Of a DNA stretch of 33,977 nt, positions 18,670 through 30,525 are shown piece by piece. Location: the NCBI GenBank assembly GCA_003427395.1, contig BFEA01000888.1:385230-419206 (forward strand), read 5' to 3'. A program made the position numbers and the translations under genes. Under the pieces are notes generated by a model. It made no database searches. It was given only the letters and a program-made list of their open reading frames with translations, and was not told the DNA's origin. The DNA comes from Chara braunii. Its lineage: Eukaryota > Streptophyta > Charophyceae > Charales > Characeae. How positions within the stretch are numbered: position 1 is the stretch's first letter; the number at the start of each line of letters is the position of its first letter.

Positions 18670-19990
18670 TAGACGCTTACATCCGCCACTTCTCTAATGG
18701 CTCGCAACCCACTCGTTTTGCCCATCCCATAGCCCGAGCAACTGTGCCAGTGAGTGTCAACGTGGCCCCATCTGTGGAGAGCGTACGCCAGTTTCTTTGC
18801 TAGAGGCAATGGCAACCTGAATCTTCTCACCTACTTCTCGAGAAGTGGACCGACCTTTCACAGCAGTTTATTGAATGTTGAGCAACGCATGCGCAGCAGC
18901 CCTATGTAATGATCGTTCTCGGCGTCATCGGGGATCTGAAGATCGTTCCATATTATCCATAATCCAGTTGTCTGGCGCATGACCGACCACCAAGGCGAAC
19001 ACCTTGGTAAAAGATTCCAGATTCAACAATCGTTGGCCACAGCCAAAGTAGACTACGCCCTCCCCACCCGTGGTCGTCATCATCTTCTCCTCTAGCGAAC
19101 AGGGTGTGATCAGACTCAGGCCCCAACAACAGTGGTCTCCTTGTTCGGGAACCCACCAGCACATCCAAACTTTGAAATGCATCCGCGGCCATCCTACCCG
19201 TAACCGCCATCACTGCGACAGCGAGCTCTTCTCTCTGTCTCATTCTCAGGTGCGGCATTGCAAGACGACACTAGGCAGCCTCCCTCAGCCACAGCGCCCC
19301 CCTTTCTCCACCCAATAGCCGGCCTCACACCCATCTTCGCTAATGGACCAAGGTAGCGGGCCGTGCATCCGGACACTGGAAAAATTGAACTGTTTACAGA
19401 GGGAGGCTGACACATATAAGGTTGAGTACAACGAGTCCCACCTCGCGACGACACCCAACCATGGACATGCGTGACTGGGCCCCCGCTCCTATGTGCAATG
19501 CATGATAACGCATATGCCTCCGACCGGTTGTGGCAAGCACAGTACCTCCCTACCACAATGGTATTAACGCCACAACGAAAACCAGCCTCCCCAGTCGGGT
19601 TTGCCACAAATGGAAAGATGTGTGAGGTACGGGCCTGAGGCCTCCCTGTTTCCACTCAGGGAGGCCTTATCGTTTGGAGGTCTTGAAGACGGTGCACATG
19701 GTGACACGGTACGGGCAGATGCAATCTGAAGAGGCTGGCGGGCGGTCACATTCAGATGTACCGCGAAGGCGTTGCCCAACTTAGAAGGACAGCTCTGTCG
19801 AACGTGGACACCCGTGAAGTGTGGATGCACTTGATGCACTGTCATGATGTCAGTGTCAGACTGATCGTTTTATTTTTCGTTCGGGTCGTTTTCTTTGCAT
19901 TTGTGTAACTAAAAAAAAACATTCTTTATAAGAAACGGACGCCACACACCATTTTATGCGATGCTAGTCGGTCCGAGCCCCTGCGGTCTG
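18670..19990. other. Spacer with no supported gene
   Basis: A minus-strand frame of 153 codons (19194-19655) is the longest here. It is Cys- and Gly-rich without recognisable motifs and has no homologous copy in the window, so I do not call it. A perfect 11-bp hairpin lies at 19638-19667. Confidence 0.3.
19638..19667. repeat. Perfect 11-bp stem hairpin
   Basis: AGGCCTCCCTG (19638-19648), an 8-base loop, then CAGGGAGGCCT (19657-19667). Its role is unknown; there is no T-run after it. Confidence 0.5.
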
Positions 19991-20054
19991 GTCCCACCTA
20001 CAGCGTTGAGTTTTCTCAACGCTGAGCTTTCTATCACGTGTCGCATGGTGGGAC
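19991..20054. repeat. Nested hairpin
   Basis: Outer stem GTCCCACC (19991-19998) with GGTGGGAC (20047-20054) encloses a perfect 9-bp hairpin, AGCGTTGAG-TTTT-CTCAACGCT (20002-20023). The two-level fold would be a stable RNA or DNA structure, possibly a transposon end or foldback remnant. Confidence 0.45.
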
Positions 20055-20204
20055 GAAGCTCTGCCATTGATGTATTGCAATCTAATGGTGTTGAAACACA
20101 GGAGAATAACCTATTAGAGTTTGTCATTTTGTAGAATTTTTCTTTGTGAAATCCGTTTTGTAGTATGCTTTGACCCTTTTTTCTTTTTTTTTTCTATTTT
20201 TTTT

Positions 20205-22473
20205 TTGGGAAAGTTGGTAACTTTTGCATTTCGGAGAAATTGATTGAGGTCCCGCTAAGAATCCTAGGAGCACTAGTCACCGCAAACGGGAGACCACCGT
20301 CTAATGACGAATGGTTGGCTGGACCAGCGCAGACCAAACTGGAGAAATGGAACAACAAACGCACCTCCATCTTTGGGCGAGCGCTTGTGATAAACAATGT
20401 AGTCCTAGCCACCCTATGGTATAAAGCTATCCTATGGCCCCTGAGTGCAGGGGGGATCAAGGCACTGAAACAACAGCTGGCGGCTTTCCTCTGGAGAGGA
20501 GACAGCAACAAATCTCACGCCATAAGTCGAGTGGCATGGGAGTCAGTGATTCAGCCCAAGAACATGGGAGGGCTGGGAATTGTGGACCCGGCCACACAAT
20601 TCCAAGCCCTTACGCTTCGCTGGCTTCAACATATCATCTTCTCTACATCATCCCCCTGGGTTCCCTTAGCTCTGGCACAAATTTCTGATCTGGCCCCGGA
20701 ATTCCCACCTGAGATGGACCCTAGAGTATGGCTCGAGGATAGGTATTGGAGGTTGCCAAGAAAGTATAGGAATGGGGACCCTGCTGACAAACAATGGGTG
20801 CGCCTCATACGCACTTGGAGGAAACTCCCCCCACCACTTCGATCAACACCAGAAAGGTGGGAAGAAATATTCAGGCAACCCCTTTTTGGTAACCACCTAA
20901 TAACAGATTCTGGAGGGCGCATGCGGAACAACTCGGAGGCTCCATGGAAAGGTTGGGTAAAACATGGGGCCCGAAGAGTCGGGGACCTTTGGGATAGGGA
21001 GGCCGGCAACTGGAAGAGCATTGAAAGGATGCGTATATGGCTGCGGTACTGCCATTCCACTGAGAAAGCATTCAACGATCTCATCGAAAGCTTCCCTCTC
21101 CAGTGGTTCACCACCCTCAGGAAAGGCCCATGTTTAAAGGAAGGGGACTGGGTGGGGTTACCCGACCAAGAGAAAGAAGTGGGGCGAGTGCACCTTACAG
21201 GCCCTAAAGATGCACTAATAGAAATCTTCTCCATCCAAAAAGAGGGTAGACTGGAATGGAATCAACAACCCTTTGTATGGAAGGACCAAAAGGAGATGTA
21301 TCGTATCAGGGTGCTTGAGGAGGATTGCTGCCCGAAGGTGTATTGCCCTACGACCCCAATTGAGGACCTTCCCCTAGACCCGGCGGAATGGCGATGGAGC
21401 CAAGGTAACCCGGCCAGGAAAGGAGGGGACAACCTATTGACACTACACAATCTAAAAACTAAATCAGCCTACCGAATGTTCAGACCCAAACGCAGATTGC
21501 GGGACTGTGTGGAGGACAGATGGTATCGCCATCTTAACATAGACCGTAGTCTTCTTAAACCCATTCGATGGTTCGCTCACCATAGATGCAGACCCGCCAA
21601 AATCTCGGCCCTCCAATGGCAAATCGAACATAGGTGCCTACCAACCAATGATTGGTTGATAGACCACACACGTCTGGAACAGCAAGGGAAAGCACTACCA
21701 TGGTGTCGCAAATTTTGTCAGAGCTTCCCTGGGGCGAAGCGGGCGGAGACTATCGAACATATTTTCCTCCAATGCCCTGCGTCAGTACTAATGTGGAGAA
21801 GCTGGGATAGAATTTGGCGCCATATTGTTCCCGGCGAGACGTGGCCTTGGGATTGGAGGGCCATACTCTTCTGACACTACCCCCCAATCCGGGGAAACAC
21901 ATTTGTGGAAAATATGTTCAGACTGGGCAGGCGGAATGTCTTATGGACCATATGGTGGAGACGATGTATCTGGGAGATAGAGGGGGCGCAGGTGGAGGAC
22001 GGAGAAGCCATGGAACAAGTACGAACATTGGTCCAATTTGAAATTGAAACACAATGGAAAACAGTTAAAGACAAGCTCAACCAGTCATGCACCTGGGGGG
22101 ACATGAACAAGACCATCTCCCACTTTAGTAAGGACTGGCTGGGGGGGGCTAGGGAAGGCTGGGTGGCAGAGATAAATTGGTCCGGATTCAACCAGAGGGC
22201 AGAACCCCGAGAGGGAATGGCAAGGGACTACCGGCTGCTTTTCCACAATTGGACCCAAATCGAACTGGGCGTCCCATTACGGCCAGCCCAGGACTTCGCA
22301 GATCCCTTCCCCCCCCACCCGTTGTCCCTGGTGGAAGTACTGCAAACGGCATGAATCGGGACGACAGGACGACAATACACATAATTCGGATACCCTCGGA
22401 TATTCTATTCATTCAGGTTATTCAGTTCATTCAGTTCATTCAGCCCATTCAGTCCATTCAGTTTATTCAGTTC
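20205..22473 (+). mobile_element. 5'-truncated L1-type LINE: C-terminal part of the reverse-transcriptase polyprotein and 3' tail
   Basis: An open frame enters without a start near 20205 ('FCISEKLIEVPLRILG') and runs to the TGA at 22352-22354, interrupted only by a TGA at 21872-21874 ('WRAILF' / 'HYPPIRG'). The content is the region after the RT catalytic core in plant L1-type elements: 'RTSIFGRALVINNVVLATLWYK', 'LKQQLAAFLWRG' and 'NMGGLGI', then a zinc-finger-type RVT domain ('WFAHHRCRPAKISALQWQ', 'RCLPTNDWL', 'WCRKFCQ', 'ETIEHIFLQCPASVLMW'). The YxDD catalytic box and endonuclease are absent, consistent with 5' truncation on insertion. After the stop, the 3' end is a degenerate (CATTCAGTT)n tail at 22407-22473, a normal LINE ending. 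A T-rich tract (20178-20208) marks the upstream junction. Confidence 0.85.
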
Positions 22474-22589
22474 TGAGCAGCTCAGAGCAGTTTCCGTTTA
22501 TTTTTTGTTTCCTTTCTGCTTCGTGTCAGCCTCTTTTCAGATTCTTTTCAGAATCACCTTCAGCCCCCTTCAGACCATTTTAGATCACC

Positions 22590-22830
22590 ACCCTCAGAAG
22601 GTGAAGGTTCTGGAAGGTTCAGAAGGCTCAGAAGGTTCGGAAAAGTTCAGAAAGGTTCAGAAAGGGTCAGAAAGGATCAGAAAGGACCAGAAATAATCAG
22701 AAAGGATCAGAAAGAGGCAGAAAGGTTCAGATAGGTTCAGAAAGATTCAGAAAGGATTCAGAATGGTTCAGAGAAGGTTAGAAAGCTGCAGAAATGCTCA
22801 GAAGGATAAGTAGGGCTCAGGAGGGCTCAA
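22590..22830. repeat. Minisatellite with ~10-bp unit AGAAAGGTTC
   Basis: About 20 degenerate units such as AGAAAGGTTC, AGAAAGGATC and AGAAGGTTCAG. It abuts a CAG/TTCAG-rich stretch on its left, so it may have grown from the LINE tail. Confidence 0.7.
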
Positions 22831-23037
22831 GAGATAACATGGGATAGCATGATAGCATGACCAGAAAGGTGGCTGAGGAACAGAAAGGAACTGCTGGTGC
22901 CCCCCAGCAGCCCTGCTGGGCCTCGCCGGGACGCTGGACCTGTCCTCTAGCTGGAAGGTGGACTAGGGAATAGGCAGGGACCACTGGGGCCCCCTAGTGG
23001 CAAGGGGTTGTTTGAGTAGGGTAAGATACATAGCAAT

Positions 23038-23246
23038 GGGACGCTGGACCCGGTTTCCAGCATGCTATCGCATGAGACCTCATGATTTTTTTCTTCAAAT
23101 GTAAGGAACGCTGGACCCGGTTTCCAGCAGGTGATGCTCCCCACCAATAGATGGAGCCTGCCTGAGGGTGCTAGCGGTGTCTGCCCATATCAGCACCCCT
23201 AGCACCACCCAGGGCGAGTATTTCAAAAAAAAAAAAAAAAAAAAAG
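23038..23246 (+). mobile_element. SINE-like element, plus orientation, poly(A) ended
   Basis: Contains GGGACGCTGGACCCGG hairpin modules at 23043-23061 and 23110-23128, then GATGCTCCCCACCAATAGA, a variable G/C-rich part and an A22 tail (23225-23246). The whole 3' part recurs inverted at 26700-26830 with about 75% identity by eye, which defines it as a dispersed family. No clear Pol III A and B boxes were found, so SINE is a working label. Confidence 0.6.
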
Positions 23247-23312
23247 GATTGAGGCCGGGGACCTCACAATTCAACCCGGTAGAGCTGGGGACATTACCCA
23301 GGTTCGGCTAAT

Positions 23313-23335
23313 GCTGGAAAGCGGGTCCAGCGTCC
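23313..23335 (-). repeat. SINE hairpin module, inverted fragment
   Basis: On the minus strand this reads GGGACGCTGGACCCGC followed by TTTCCAGC, the same hairpin as at 23043 and 23110. Confidence 0.5.
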
Positions 23336-23783
23336 CATCCACTTCTACATGAGTCCAAAACTTCCCAAAACTACATGAAGCTCGAGGATGCTTCACTAAG
23401 TTCTCAAGAAACTCCAACAATCTATGCAGAAGGAACTCCAACAATGTATGCTGAGCAATCACTCAGCCGGCATAAACTGGCCCCAACTGCAAACAGATCA
23501 CGTAAATGAAACATCCTATTATAAGTGAAGCCTAACATAGCTCCCTGAAACCAGTCCCAACTGGAATCCTGTTGTTCTTTGACCAAGTCCTCTGAAACCA
23601 CCGGCCTTTGGTAGATCAAATCTTCGTCTGCGGCGCATTTGCTCTTACGTTAATCGGAATGAATTCATCATGCCAGCATGATCTACACTCTTGATCATGT
23701 TCGCTCCGTTCTGATGTTCACCAATGTTCGCTCTATATTATGAGCAATGAGTCATGCCAATCGCCCCATTTAGGAGTTCTCAT

Positions 23784-23786
<3 letters not shown>
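23336..23786. other. Spacer with no supported gene
   Basis: Several TATAAG/ATGAG phrases and short minus-strand frames, none with recognisable content. Confidence 0.25.
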
Positions 23787-23825
<39 letters not shown>

Positions 23826-23993
23826 GGTCGTCTTATCCTGTTCCATTGCATTGTTACCTAGACAGCCCTGCGGCCACAAATCATGCCGTTTCCTTTTGTC
23901 ACAGACCTGGATCTTCCGTGTTATCTCCTATTCTACAGATCCAGGACAGCCTAATCTAACAGATGATACAGATCCTACCCTACTCAACCTGTG

Positions 23994-24051
<58 letters not shown>

Positions 24052-24258
24052 GGTCGTCTTATCCTGTTCCATAGCATTGTTACCTAGACAGCCCTGCGGC
24101 CACAAATCATGCCGTTTCCTTTTGGCACAGACCTGGATCTTCCGTGTTATCTCCTATTCTACAGATCCAGGAATATACTAATCCTAGTTCAAACTTTTTC
24201 GGATAGGACAGCCTAATCTAACAGATCATACAGATCCTACCCTACTCAACCTGTGCTA

Positions 24259-24293
<35 letters not shown>

Positions 24294-24314
24294 TCTCTCT
24301 CACACACACACACA

Positions 24315-24367
<53 letters not shown>

Positions 24368-24551
24368 CCATTTCCTAGCCTTCTGACCTAGCAAGCATAC
24401 GAAATGAAAAAACAAAAACAAAAACGAAAGGTCTATTCTAAGCGATTAGTGTCCTTCATACACCTTCTAGGCTATCCTGTGTTCAGCAATCCTATGAAAA
24501 AGAAAACGAAAACGAAAGGTGTATTCTGAACGATTCTAAAGTTTTCTACAT

Positions 24552-24617
<66 letters not shown>

Positions 24618-24837
24618 CCCCCCCTCGCTCCTCCCCCCCCCCCCCCCCTCCCTCCCTCTCTTATTCCGAGCCTTCTGACCTAGCCAGCATGCTACCTGTT
24701 TATTGATTATTTTCCTACCTTCGCCGTTTGACCTTTGTGTTCCTCCATACATCTTCGACGCCATCCCGTATCCAGAAACCCTAGGAAAGGGAAAAAGAAA
24801 ACGAAAGGACTAATCTAAGCTATTCTAGCCTGTTCTA

Positions 24838-24905
<68 letters not shown>
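23787..24905. repeat. CT/CA microsatellite block with duplicated unique units
   Basis: (CT)n tracts at 23787-23823, 23997-24049, 24258-24364 (with embedded (CA)n), 24553-24616 (then poly-C) and 24840-24905 (ending in (AC)n). A unit starting CCAGGTCGTCTTATCCTG is present at 23823-23998 and again at 24049-24260. The second copy carries an extra stretch of about 36 bp (ATATACTAATCC...). Two further spacers share CCTTCTGACCTAGC and an AAAACGAAAGG phrase. The whole block looks like repeated unequal exchange between CT tracts. Confidence 0.85.
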
Positions 24906-24909
<4 letters not shown>

Positions 24910-25740
24910 TCCGCCCTACCTGAACAGCGGAGTACGGCACTTTTCTGTCGACAAGAACCTGCCGGAACCTGCCGTTCATCTTCCGCCTTTGCTGTCCCGC
25001 CACAAAGCCTGGATAACACTCTCCTTGTGAGATCTTTTTTTTTCTTTTTTTCTTTTTCTTTTCTTTTTCTCCTTGTGTGCGCCTACTCGGAAAGTTCGCC
25101 CACTGGCAGTCGATAACCTGTCTCCAACGGCTGGATACGTTCCGCCAACAATAGTGTTCACAGTCTCACCTAGGCAGATATCTTCCCACGTCGCCGTACC
25201 AAGCCAGCTCGCCATACTTCAGACTTCTTCTTTGCAGACCTAGTTTCTGTACGTTTCATCTCCTCTGCATGATGCTCCCTCTGTCTCCCTGGTGCTGCTT
25301 AGTCCCTTGCTGAGGCGTTCAAGTCATGCATGTTCCATGGGAAGGGCGCTTTCACACTGCGCTCTTCAGTTCAAAATGTTCAGATTGTTCGAAGTCCTAG
25401 TATACATATAACCCACTCTCCCTCCTGATGGGCCCACCACCTGTCCACAACGCCAAGGACGAGTTCACATCGCTGTTGCTCAAGTTCACATTGAAACTCG
25501 ACGGCTTCACGACACGCCTTGCCCGTGCTAAGCGCCCCGGGCCATGGCATCTAAACTCCGCCTCTATTGAATAAGGGCTATGGCATCCAAGCTCTGCGTC
25601 TGCTGAGGAAACCCTAACGGAATTAGCGCGACGTGTCATGAGGCTTGAGCGCTTCGGCGCCGCCCCTCGCTTCGTCCTACCTCCCCTACTGTGCATTTTT
25701 GCTTTGGCCCTTTTGGTTTGGGCGGGAAACCATTTTCCAT
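24906..25740. other. Spacer with no supported gene
   Basis: Contains a T-rich run (25036-25070) and an imperfect duplication of GGCCATGGCATCTAAACTC / GGCTATGGCATCCAAGCTC near 25542 and 25570. A 99-codon minus-strand frame (25397-25696) has no recognisable domain. Confidence 0.3.
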
Positions 25741-25779
25741 TGAGAAAACTACCCTACCGAGGGTAGGGTACATTTCTCA
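25741..25779. repeat. Imperfect 17-bp-stem hairpin
   Basis: TGAGAAA and TACCCTACC on the left pair with GGGTAGGGTA and TTTCTCA on the right, around a 2-base loop, with one internal mismatch zone. Possible MITE remnant. Confidence 0.4.
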
Positions 25780-26192
25780 ACTGCAGTGCCTTTCCTTTTT
25801 TTTGGTTTTTTAGACATCATTGCATCCTGAAACGGAGGTATTCTGACAGCTGTCTTTGGCTGTCTGGCATCAAACTGGTTTCCTTCTTTGGGCAATGAAT
25901 GCATTTGGCCATCCATGTTGTCCCCGTCCATTTTACAAATGGTGACCTCCTGTCCCCTCACAACGGGAGTATCCCTTTTTCACGGAGACATTCACTCCGA
26001 CTGTTCCAGACATGTTTCATTTCTCTCAGTTACATTATCAAAAATCAGGAGAAAAGCTGTTTCTAGCGTTTTTATATCAGTTTTTTAATTTCTTGTTTTG
26101 AATTTATTGATGTCGAGATGAAGTCACAGTGTTAAGTTTTCTAAACTCAACAATGGTAGGTGGACGTCGCCCTTTCTTCTTTTTTTGAATGT
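25780..26192. other. Spacer with no supported gene
   Basis: AT-richer sequence; nothing repeated or coding was recognised. Confidence 0.25.
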
Positions 26193-26290
26193 AAGAAGGT
26201 TGGGAATTTTATTGCAAGCTGGGAACCCGGCCCAGCGTCCCTCACATCAATAGCTGTGGCCCAGAGGGCTGAGCCAGGCCCAAACAGAAA
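26193..26290 (-). mobile_element. SINE-like fragment, minus orientation
   Basis: The reverse complement aligns with 32853-32935: CTGGCTCA, CTGTGGCCC, GCTATTGATGTGA, GGACGCTGGGCC, CCCAGCTTG.AAT. It includes the hairpin GCTGGG...CCCAGC (26218-26236). A-rich sequence follows on the plus strand (26283-26370). Confidence 0.6.
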
Positions 26291-26565
26291 AAAGAAAAAA
26301 AAAAGGCAAACGAAAGAAAAAAAAAGGGAAAAAAGGGAAAAAAAAGAAAAAGAAGGGGAAAAAGTGGAAAAAGGAGCAGTGTACAGACCCAAGCAGAGAA
26401 CAGCCTAGGCGAATGAAGAGAATAAAAACATTCTGTTGTTACAAGTCTGGGTACAGTGGGTAGTGGGACTAGACGCTAACTCATTTCGGACGCCTTAGGG
26501 TGAAGAGGTCCCATTTTTTGCTGTTAGCGCAGAGAGTTTCTGAGCTTTGAGAATTCACCTGATGA

Positions 26566-26830
26566 TTTTTCCATTAGGTGCAGCTCCCCACCAATAGAAA
26601 GGAGCCATCGGAACCTCGCCGGCTTCTACCCTCAGGAGCTCTTACCACCCAAGGGGTAGTCTAAGAGGACCTTTTTTTTTTTTTTTTTTTTTTTTTAAAN
26701 TTTTTTTTTTTAAAGAACACTCGTGCCGGTGATAGTGGTGCTGATAAGAGCAGACACCACTACCACACGGGGAGAGGCTCCATCTATTGGTGGGGAGCAT
26801 CACCTGCTGGAAAACGGGTACAGCGTCCCA
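26566..26830. mobile_element. Two abutting SINE fragments in opposite orientation
   Basis: 26566-26668 reads in plus orientation (GTGCAGCTCCCCACCAATAG, GGAGCC). 26700-26830 is the inverse, with CATCTATTGGTGGGGAGCATC, the hairpin module at 26806-26824 and a poly(T) end (26671-26712) with an N at 26700. The arrangement suggests one element inserted at the end of another. Confidence 0.55.
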
Positions 26831-27480
26831 GATACAATGTGATACAATGTGATCAGAAGAAACAAGAAGGCAAGTCCTGCTGGCATTGATTACCCTGGAC
26901 ACCAGGGGATTGACCAAGCAGGATACTGAGAATACAGCAACTCTGTCCATTCAGAAGACACATAGGTTGTGGGATTTGACTGGGATTGACTGGGCAGGGG
27001 CAGGGCAGGGAACCTCTTCACCTCATACACGGCACCAGATAGCAACTGCTATGTACTAGTTCCTCTGTCCCCTACCAGCTCCCGAGAACTGTCGCCTGCA
27101 AACCCAGTCAACCTCCGAACTACTGCGTTGCTTGAGAATGTCTGAAAGCAAGGGAATGATGGAGCAGCCGAGATAAAGTCCTGGACCCCCTCCATTGGGG
27201 GAGACCTATCTACCCTTATTACCCTGGCGTCCCTCCCTCAGGACTGCAACCCTGTGGGGGGGGGTTCGTGATCAGTGCCCAATACCTACAGCTGGTAACC
27301 AGTTCCCCCTGCCTTGTCCAAAAGTGGGTGTGTGTCTTAGACAGTGCTCTGTCTTTCCTACCCCTCTCTTACTTGAGCTCTCTACTGTCTTTACTCTCGC
27401 TCTGGCTACCAACAGTGACTGCCTGATTGAATTTAAAAAAAAAAAGGGAAGTATGTTTATGTCACATGGGAGTTTGTAAT
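26831..27480. other. Spacer with no supported gene
   Basis: Repeated GGGCAGGG phrases near 26993-27012 and an A11 run near 27435. No coding or structural call. Confidence 0.25.
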
Positions 27481-27785
27481 GGGCACAAAAAACAGCCTTT
27501 GGCGTCTGTGTCAGGGCCTGAGTTCGAAAAGGCGTTCGTAACTCAAGGCCGGCAGTGGTGTCAGGGCGGAGTTCGAAAAGGTGGTTGTGTTTTTTTTTTC
27601 ATCCTTTTTTTTTTTTTTCCTCCCTCTTCGGTCGCGCCGCGGCTGCAAGGAGTTTTTTTTTTTTTAAGTTAAAAAACACATCCGCCTTTCCGAACTCCGC
27701 CCTGACACCACTGCCGGCCTTGAGTTATGAACGCCTTTTCGAACTCAGGCCCTGACACAGTCGCCAAAGGCCTGTTTTTCGTGCC
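27481..27785. mobile_element. Foldback element with ~112-bp near-identical inverted arms
   Basis: Left arm 27481-27591 and right arm 27673-27785 are reverse complements with only about a dozen differences. The ends are GGGCAC... and ...GTGCC. Each arm is itself two imperfect copies of a unit starting GTGTCAGGGC.GAGTTCGAAAAGG. The central 80 bp is T-rich with a GC-rich core (GTCGCGCCGCGGCTGC). No transposase is inside. A target duplication was not found, partly because outer symmetry may extend a further 15 bp (GAGTT on both sides). Confidence 0.75.
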
Positions 27786-28057
27786 TTTAGGAACTCAAAA
27801 CATGCCGCGTCTGCCATTGTTTCAAAAAAAAAGCATTCCGTTGCCTGAGGCTGGTCAGTTCAATGATGATATCTAAAGGAACAAAACAACAAAAACAACC
27901 TTTTCTGGGGGGGGGGGAATACTGATAGGTATTTTTGTAGAAATGTTTCGATGAGATGATTACACATATGACGCGTAGGTAATGAGTGCTTGAATGGAGT
28001 AAGAATAGAGTGTAGATAGAATAGAGAGCGTCGTTAGACACTCCTTACGAGTTCCTT

Positions 28058-28085
28058 GAGCCACAAGGAATTTTCCTTGTGGCTC
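28058..28085. repeat. Left subterminal hairpin, 13-bp stem
   Basis: GAGCCACAAGGAA and TTCCTTGTGGCTC separated by two T. An outer CTTACGAG...CTCGTAAG pair extends the symmetry. Confidence 0.65.
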
Positions 28086-28330
28086 GTAAGGGAATTTGGC
28101 GGCGGCGCTCCACACATCCTTCGGGACGTCCCCCGAGGACGTTTCCTTGTGGCCTGGCCGCGGCCACTTTCATATGAAGATATGCGGCCGCGGGTGGGGG
28201 TGTCCATGGTCCAGCGTCCGGTGTCCGTGTGGAGACGGCATGGTCCAGCGACGTCCGGCGGAAAAGGGCATGAGGCAGGCCACGAAAAATAAAATAAAAA
28301 AAGGGGACCTGTACGTTCGAAATTCAAAAT

Positions 28331-28894
28331 TTGAAGTACATCTGTGGTGACGACGACTACGTTTGGCTTGCAGCGCACAGATGTTGCAGGGCTGAATCGG
28401 CCTTAGCGGCGGCGTCCCTTCCGCCCACCTCCCGGTCAGTGTACGTGCGTGCACCAGGTGCGTCCATCACCGTCGAGCTTCTCCTCCACATCGTCCGCGC
28501 CGTCACACGCTGTTCCACCAGGGGGACGACATCCACGGAAAGGCGACAGCTTCTCGGACCTCTCCTCAGGGGGTGAGCGGGTTATGTCTCTAGGGTGCAA
28601 GGATTGAGACGGCAGCTGAGAGACGTCATCCCTGTGGAGGTGGTGGTGATGGAGGGCGGCGGAGAGGGCGGACGTGCGCTGTTGACACCGCTTGAGCGGG
28701 CAGCCGTGGCGGTGGCCGTGTCAACCGTTATTCTTCGTTGTCAGCAGGAGAGGGCGCTGGGACGACTGAGGGAGCAGTTGCGTGCGCGTAGAAGAAGCAC
28801 GCTGATGCAAGCTGCGGATGACGGCCCCGACTACGTGGCAACTTCAGAGGCTGTCATTCAGTTGTGCTACACGTTGGGTTGTGGCGCATTGTGA
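28331..28894 (+). pseudogene. Unrecognised, Ala/Arg/Leu-rich coding-like frame with one TGA
   Basis: One frame is open across about 188 codons except for a TGA at 28574-28576; no ATG opens it. The second half is helical and basic ('LTPLERAAVAVAVSTVILRCQQ', 'RALGRLREQLRARRRS') and ends in 'VIQLCYTLGCGAL'. I do not recognise it. It lies inside the candidate 4.5-kb element and could be the N-terminus of a lost transposase. GC content is higher than in the surrounding sequence. Confidence 0.3.
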
Positions 28895-30130
28895 CGCCCA
28901 ACCTCACGCCCGACGCGACTTCCTGATCGGAGCAGGATGGGGGCCCGGAAGTGCGAAAAAGGGGTTGTGCCAAGGATCTTAGGAAAGTGGGGGTGGAGTC
29001 CCAGATCGAAACTGAGATCTCTTGTGGCAAGTTTTAGGGACAATGGTGCAAATGGTGCGCACGAATCGTATCTGGCGTCTCAGCCTTCGGGGAAGGGGCT
29101 ATGGCCTTTGCCAGTGGCATCGCCGCAGTTGGTCCCTTGTCCTGTGCATTGACGAGACACCGGGGCGGTCGTGCTGCTGTCGGCGCCGCTCGTAACAAGC
29201 TTCGGAATCCGACGGGGGGGGCCATAAACGGAGGTTGTGCAACCGCTGCTCAGCTTTGGTTCGAGTTCGGCAAATAAATCCCGAAGCTTGGCGTGTCTGC
29301 TGGCAATCCTCGCACGGTGGGCTGGGCCGATAGCGAGCTATGGAATTCCACGGTACCACTGTGAGTTGGTGATATGGGAGGAGGAGGTGAAAGGGAGGGA
29401 AAAAGGTAGTGATAACGATGAAGCCCGGGGATATGTAGTATTGAGTGTTGTCCGTATCTGGGTAGTCAAGGCCCCTAGGGTTGCGGGTTATAGCCCAGTG
29501 GAAATCCCCCGTGCACAGTCGGTCGTTCCCTGTCAGACAGGGGAATTCCGGGTTTCTCAAGTTTCCTCGTCATTTGAGTTGTTCGCCTTTCCAGTACTCG
29601 CGGTACTCCGGATCCCTAAGTCTTTCACGATCGGTGATCCAAAAGGGACTTTCCTCGGCCATATCTGGTTAAGGAATTCGATTTCCCTCATCCTTTCGAT
29701 AAATTCGGGATCGGCTCATGCAGACGCGCGCGTACGCCGCGACTTGGATCTTCGAGATCGCGATCGTACGTGACCGTGCGGCCGAGTGGCGGTGAATCAG
29801 GCTCGGGTTTCCTGAGTCACAATAACGATCGTATCCTACATACAACTATCCTACTCATACTAGGTAGAGTGAGATCAGAATGTTTCATTCATATCCATAC
29901 CATTCATGTGACGAAAAGGAGAGAAAAGAGAAAAAGGGGGAGGCGGGGGGGGATGACAATCAATATCTCACAGCGTTCTTGGCGGCTTTATGACAATCAA
30001 GGACTAACAAAAAAAAAACAGGCATTCATAGCGGGTGCTTTCAATCAGATGCAGATGGAGGATAGAATTAGACAAGCATCGCAAAACAAGATCGGGAATC
30101 CAAAAAGGTCATTAATGAAGAAGAGTTCGC
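28895..30130. other. Interior of the candidate element, no supported gene
   Basis: Contains short palindromes (for example around CGAGATCGCGATCG at 29752) and several short frames on both strands; none shows recognisable motifs. Confidence 0.25.
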
Positions 30131-30134
30131 ACCC

Positions 30135-30525
30135 ATTCTACGTTACATAGAGTACACGTATGGGGCCTTTCTGTACGAAAGGTAAAGGTAATATTTGTGC
30201 GGGATCTGTACGGGAACCTGTACGGAAACCTGTACGTCTTGTACGTCCCCGTACGAAAAAGCGAAAAAAAAAAGAAAAAAAAAAACAACAACAACAACAA
30301 CTCATCAAAAAAATCCGAAAAAACAATATGTGATGCAGCAGCACAAAACAAGCAACATTTTGCTGAGCATCACATTCAGATTCTTATTAGGATTGGAGAA
30401 AAAAAAATAAAAACACTATCGGATTTAAAAAAAAAAAAAAAAAAAAAAAACTCGTACGGGACTCCTAGCGTACGAGTACAAGAGTACAAATCCGTACTCG
30501 TATGAGGGTGCGTACAAGTGGCAAC
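30135..30525. repeat. GTACG-rich repeat segment
   Basis: Repeats of CTGTACGG.AAC (30209, 30221) and dense CGTACG-type phrases on both sides of an A-rich centre. An inverted pair TACGAGTAC (30471-30479) and GTACTCGTA faces across about 14 bases. Phrases GTACACGTATGGGG (30152) and GTACTCGTATGAGG (30494) mark the ends, next to CACCCATTC on both sides. Confidence 0.5.

Noticed and set aside
23262-23325. tRNA-like sequence (GGTAGAGC, a GACATTA loop, GGTTCGG)
   Set aside because: The acceptor and T stems do not pair and the D stem is poor; at most a degenerate tRNA-derived fragment.
29465-29530. tRNA or plastid-derived sequence at TAGCCCAGTGG
   Set aside because: No B-box-like sequence or acceptor pairing was found downstream.
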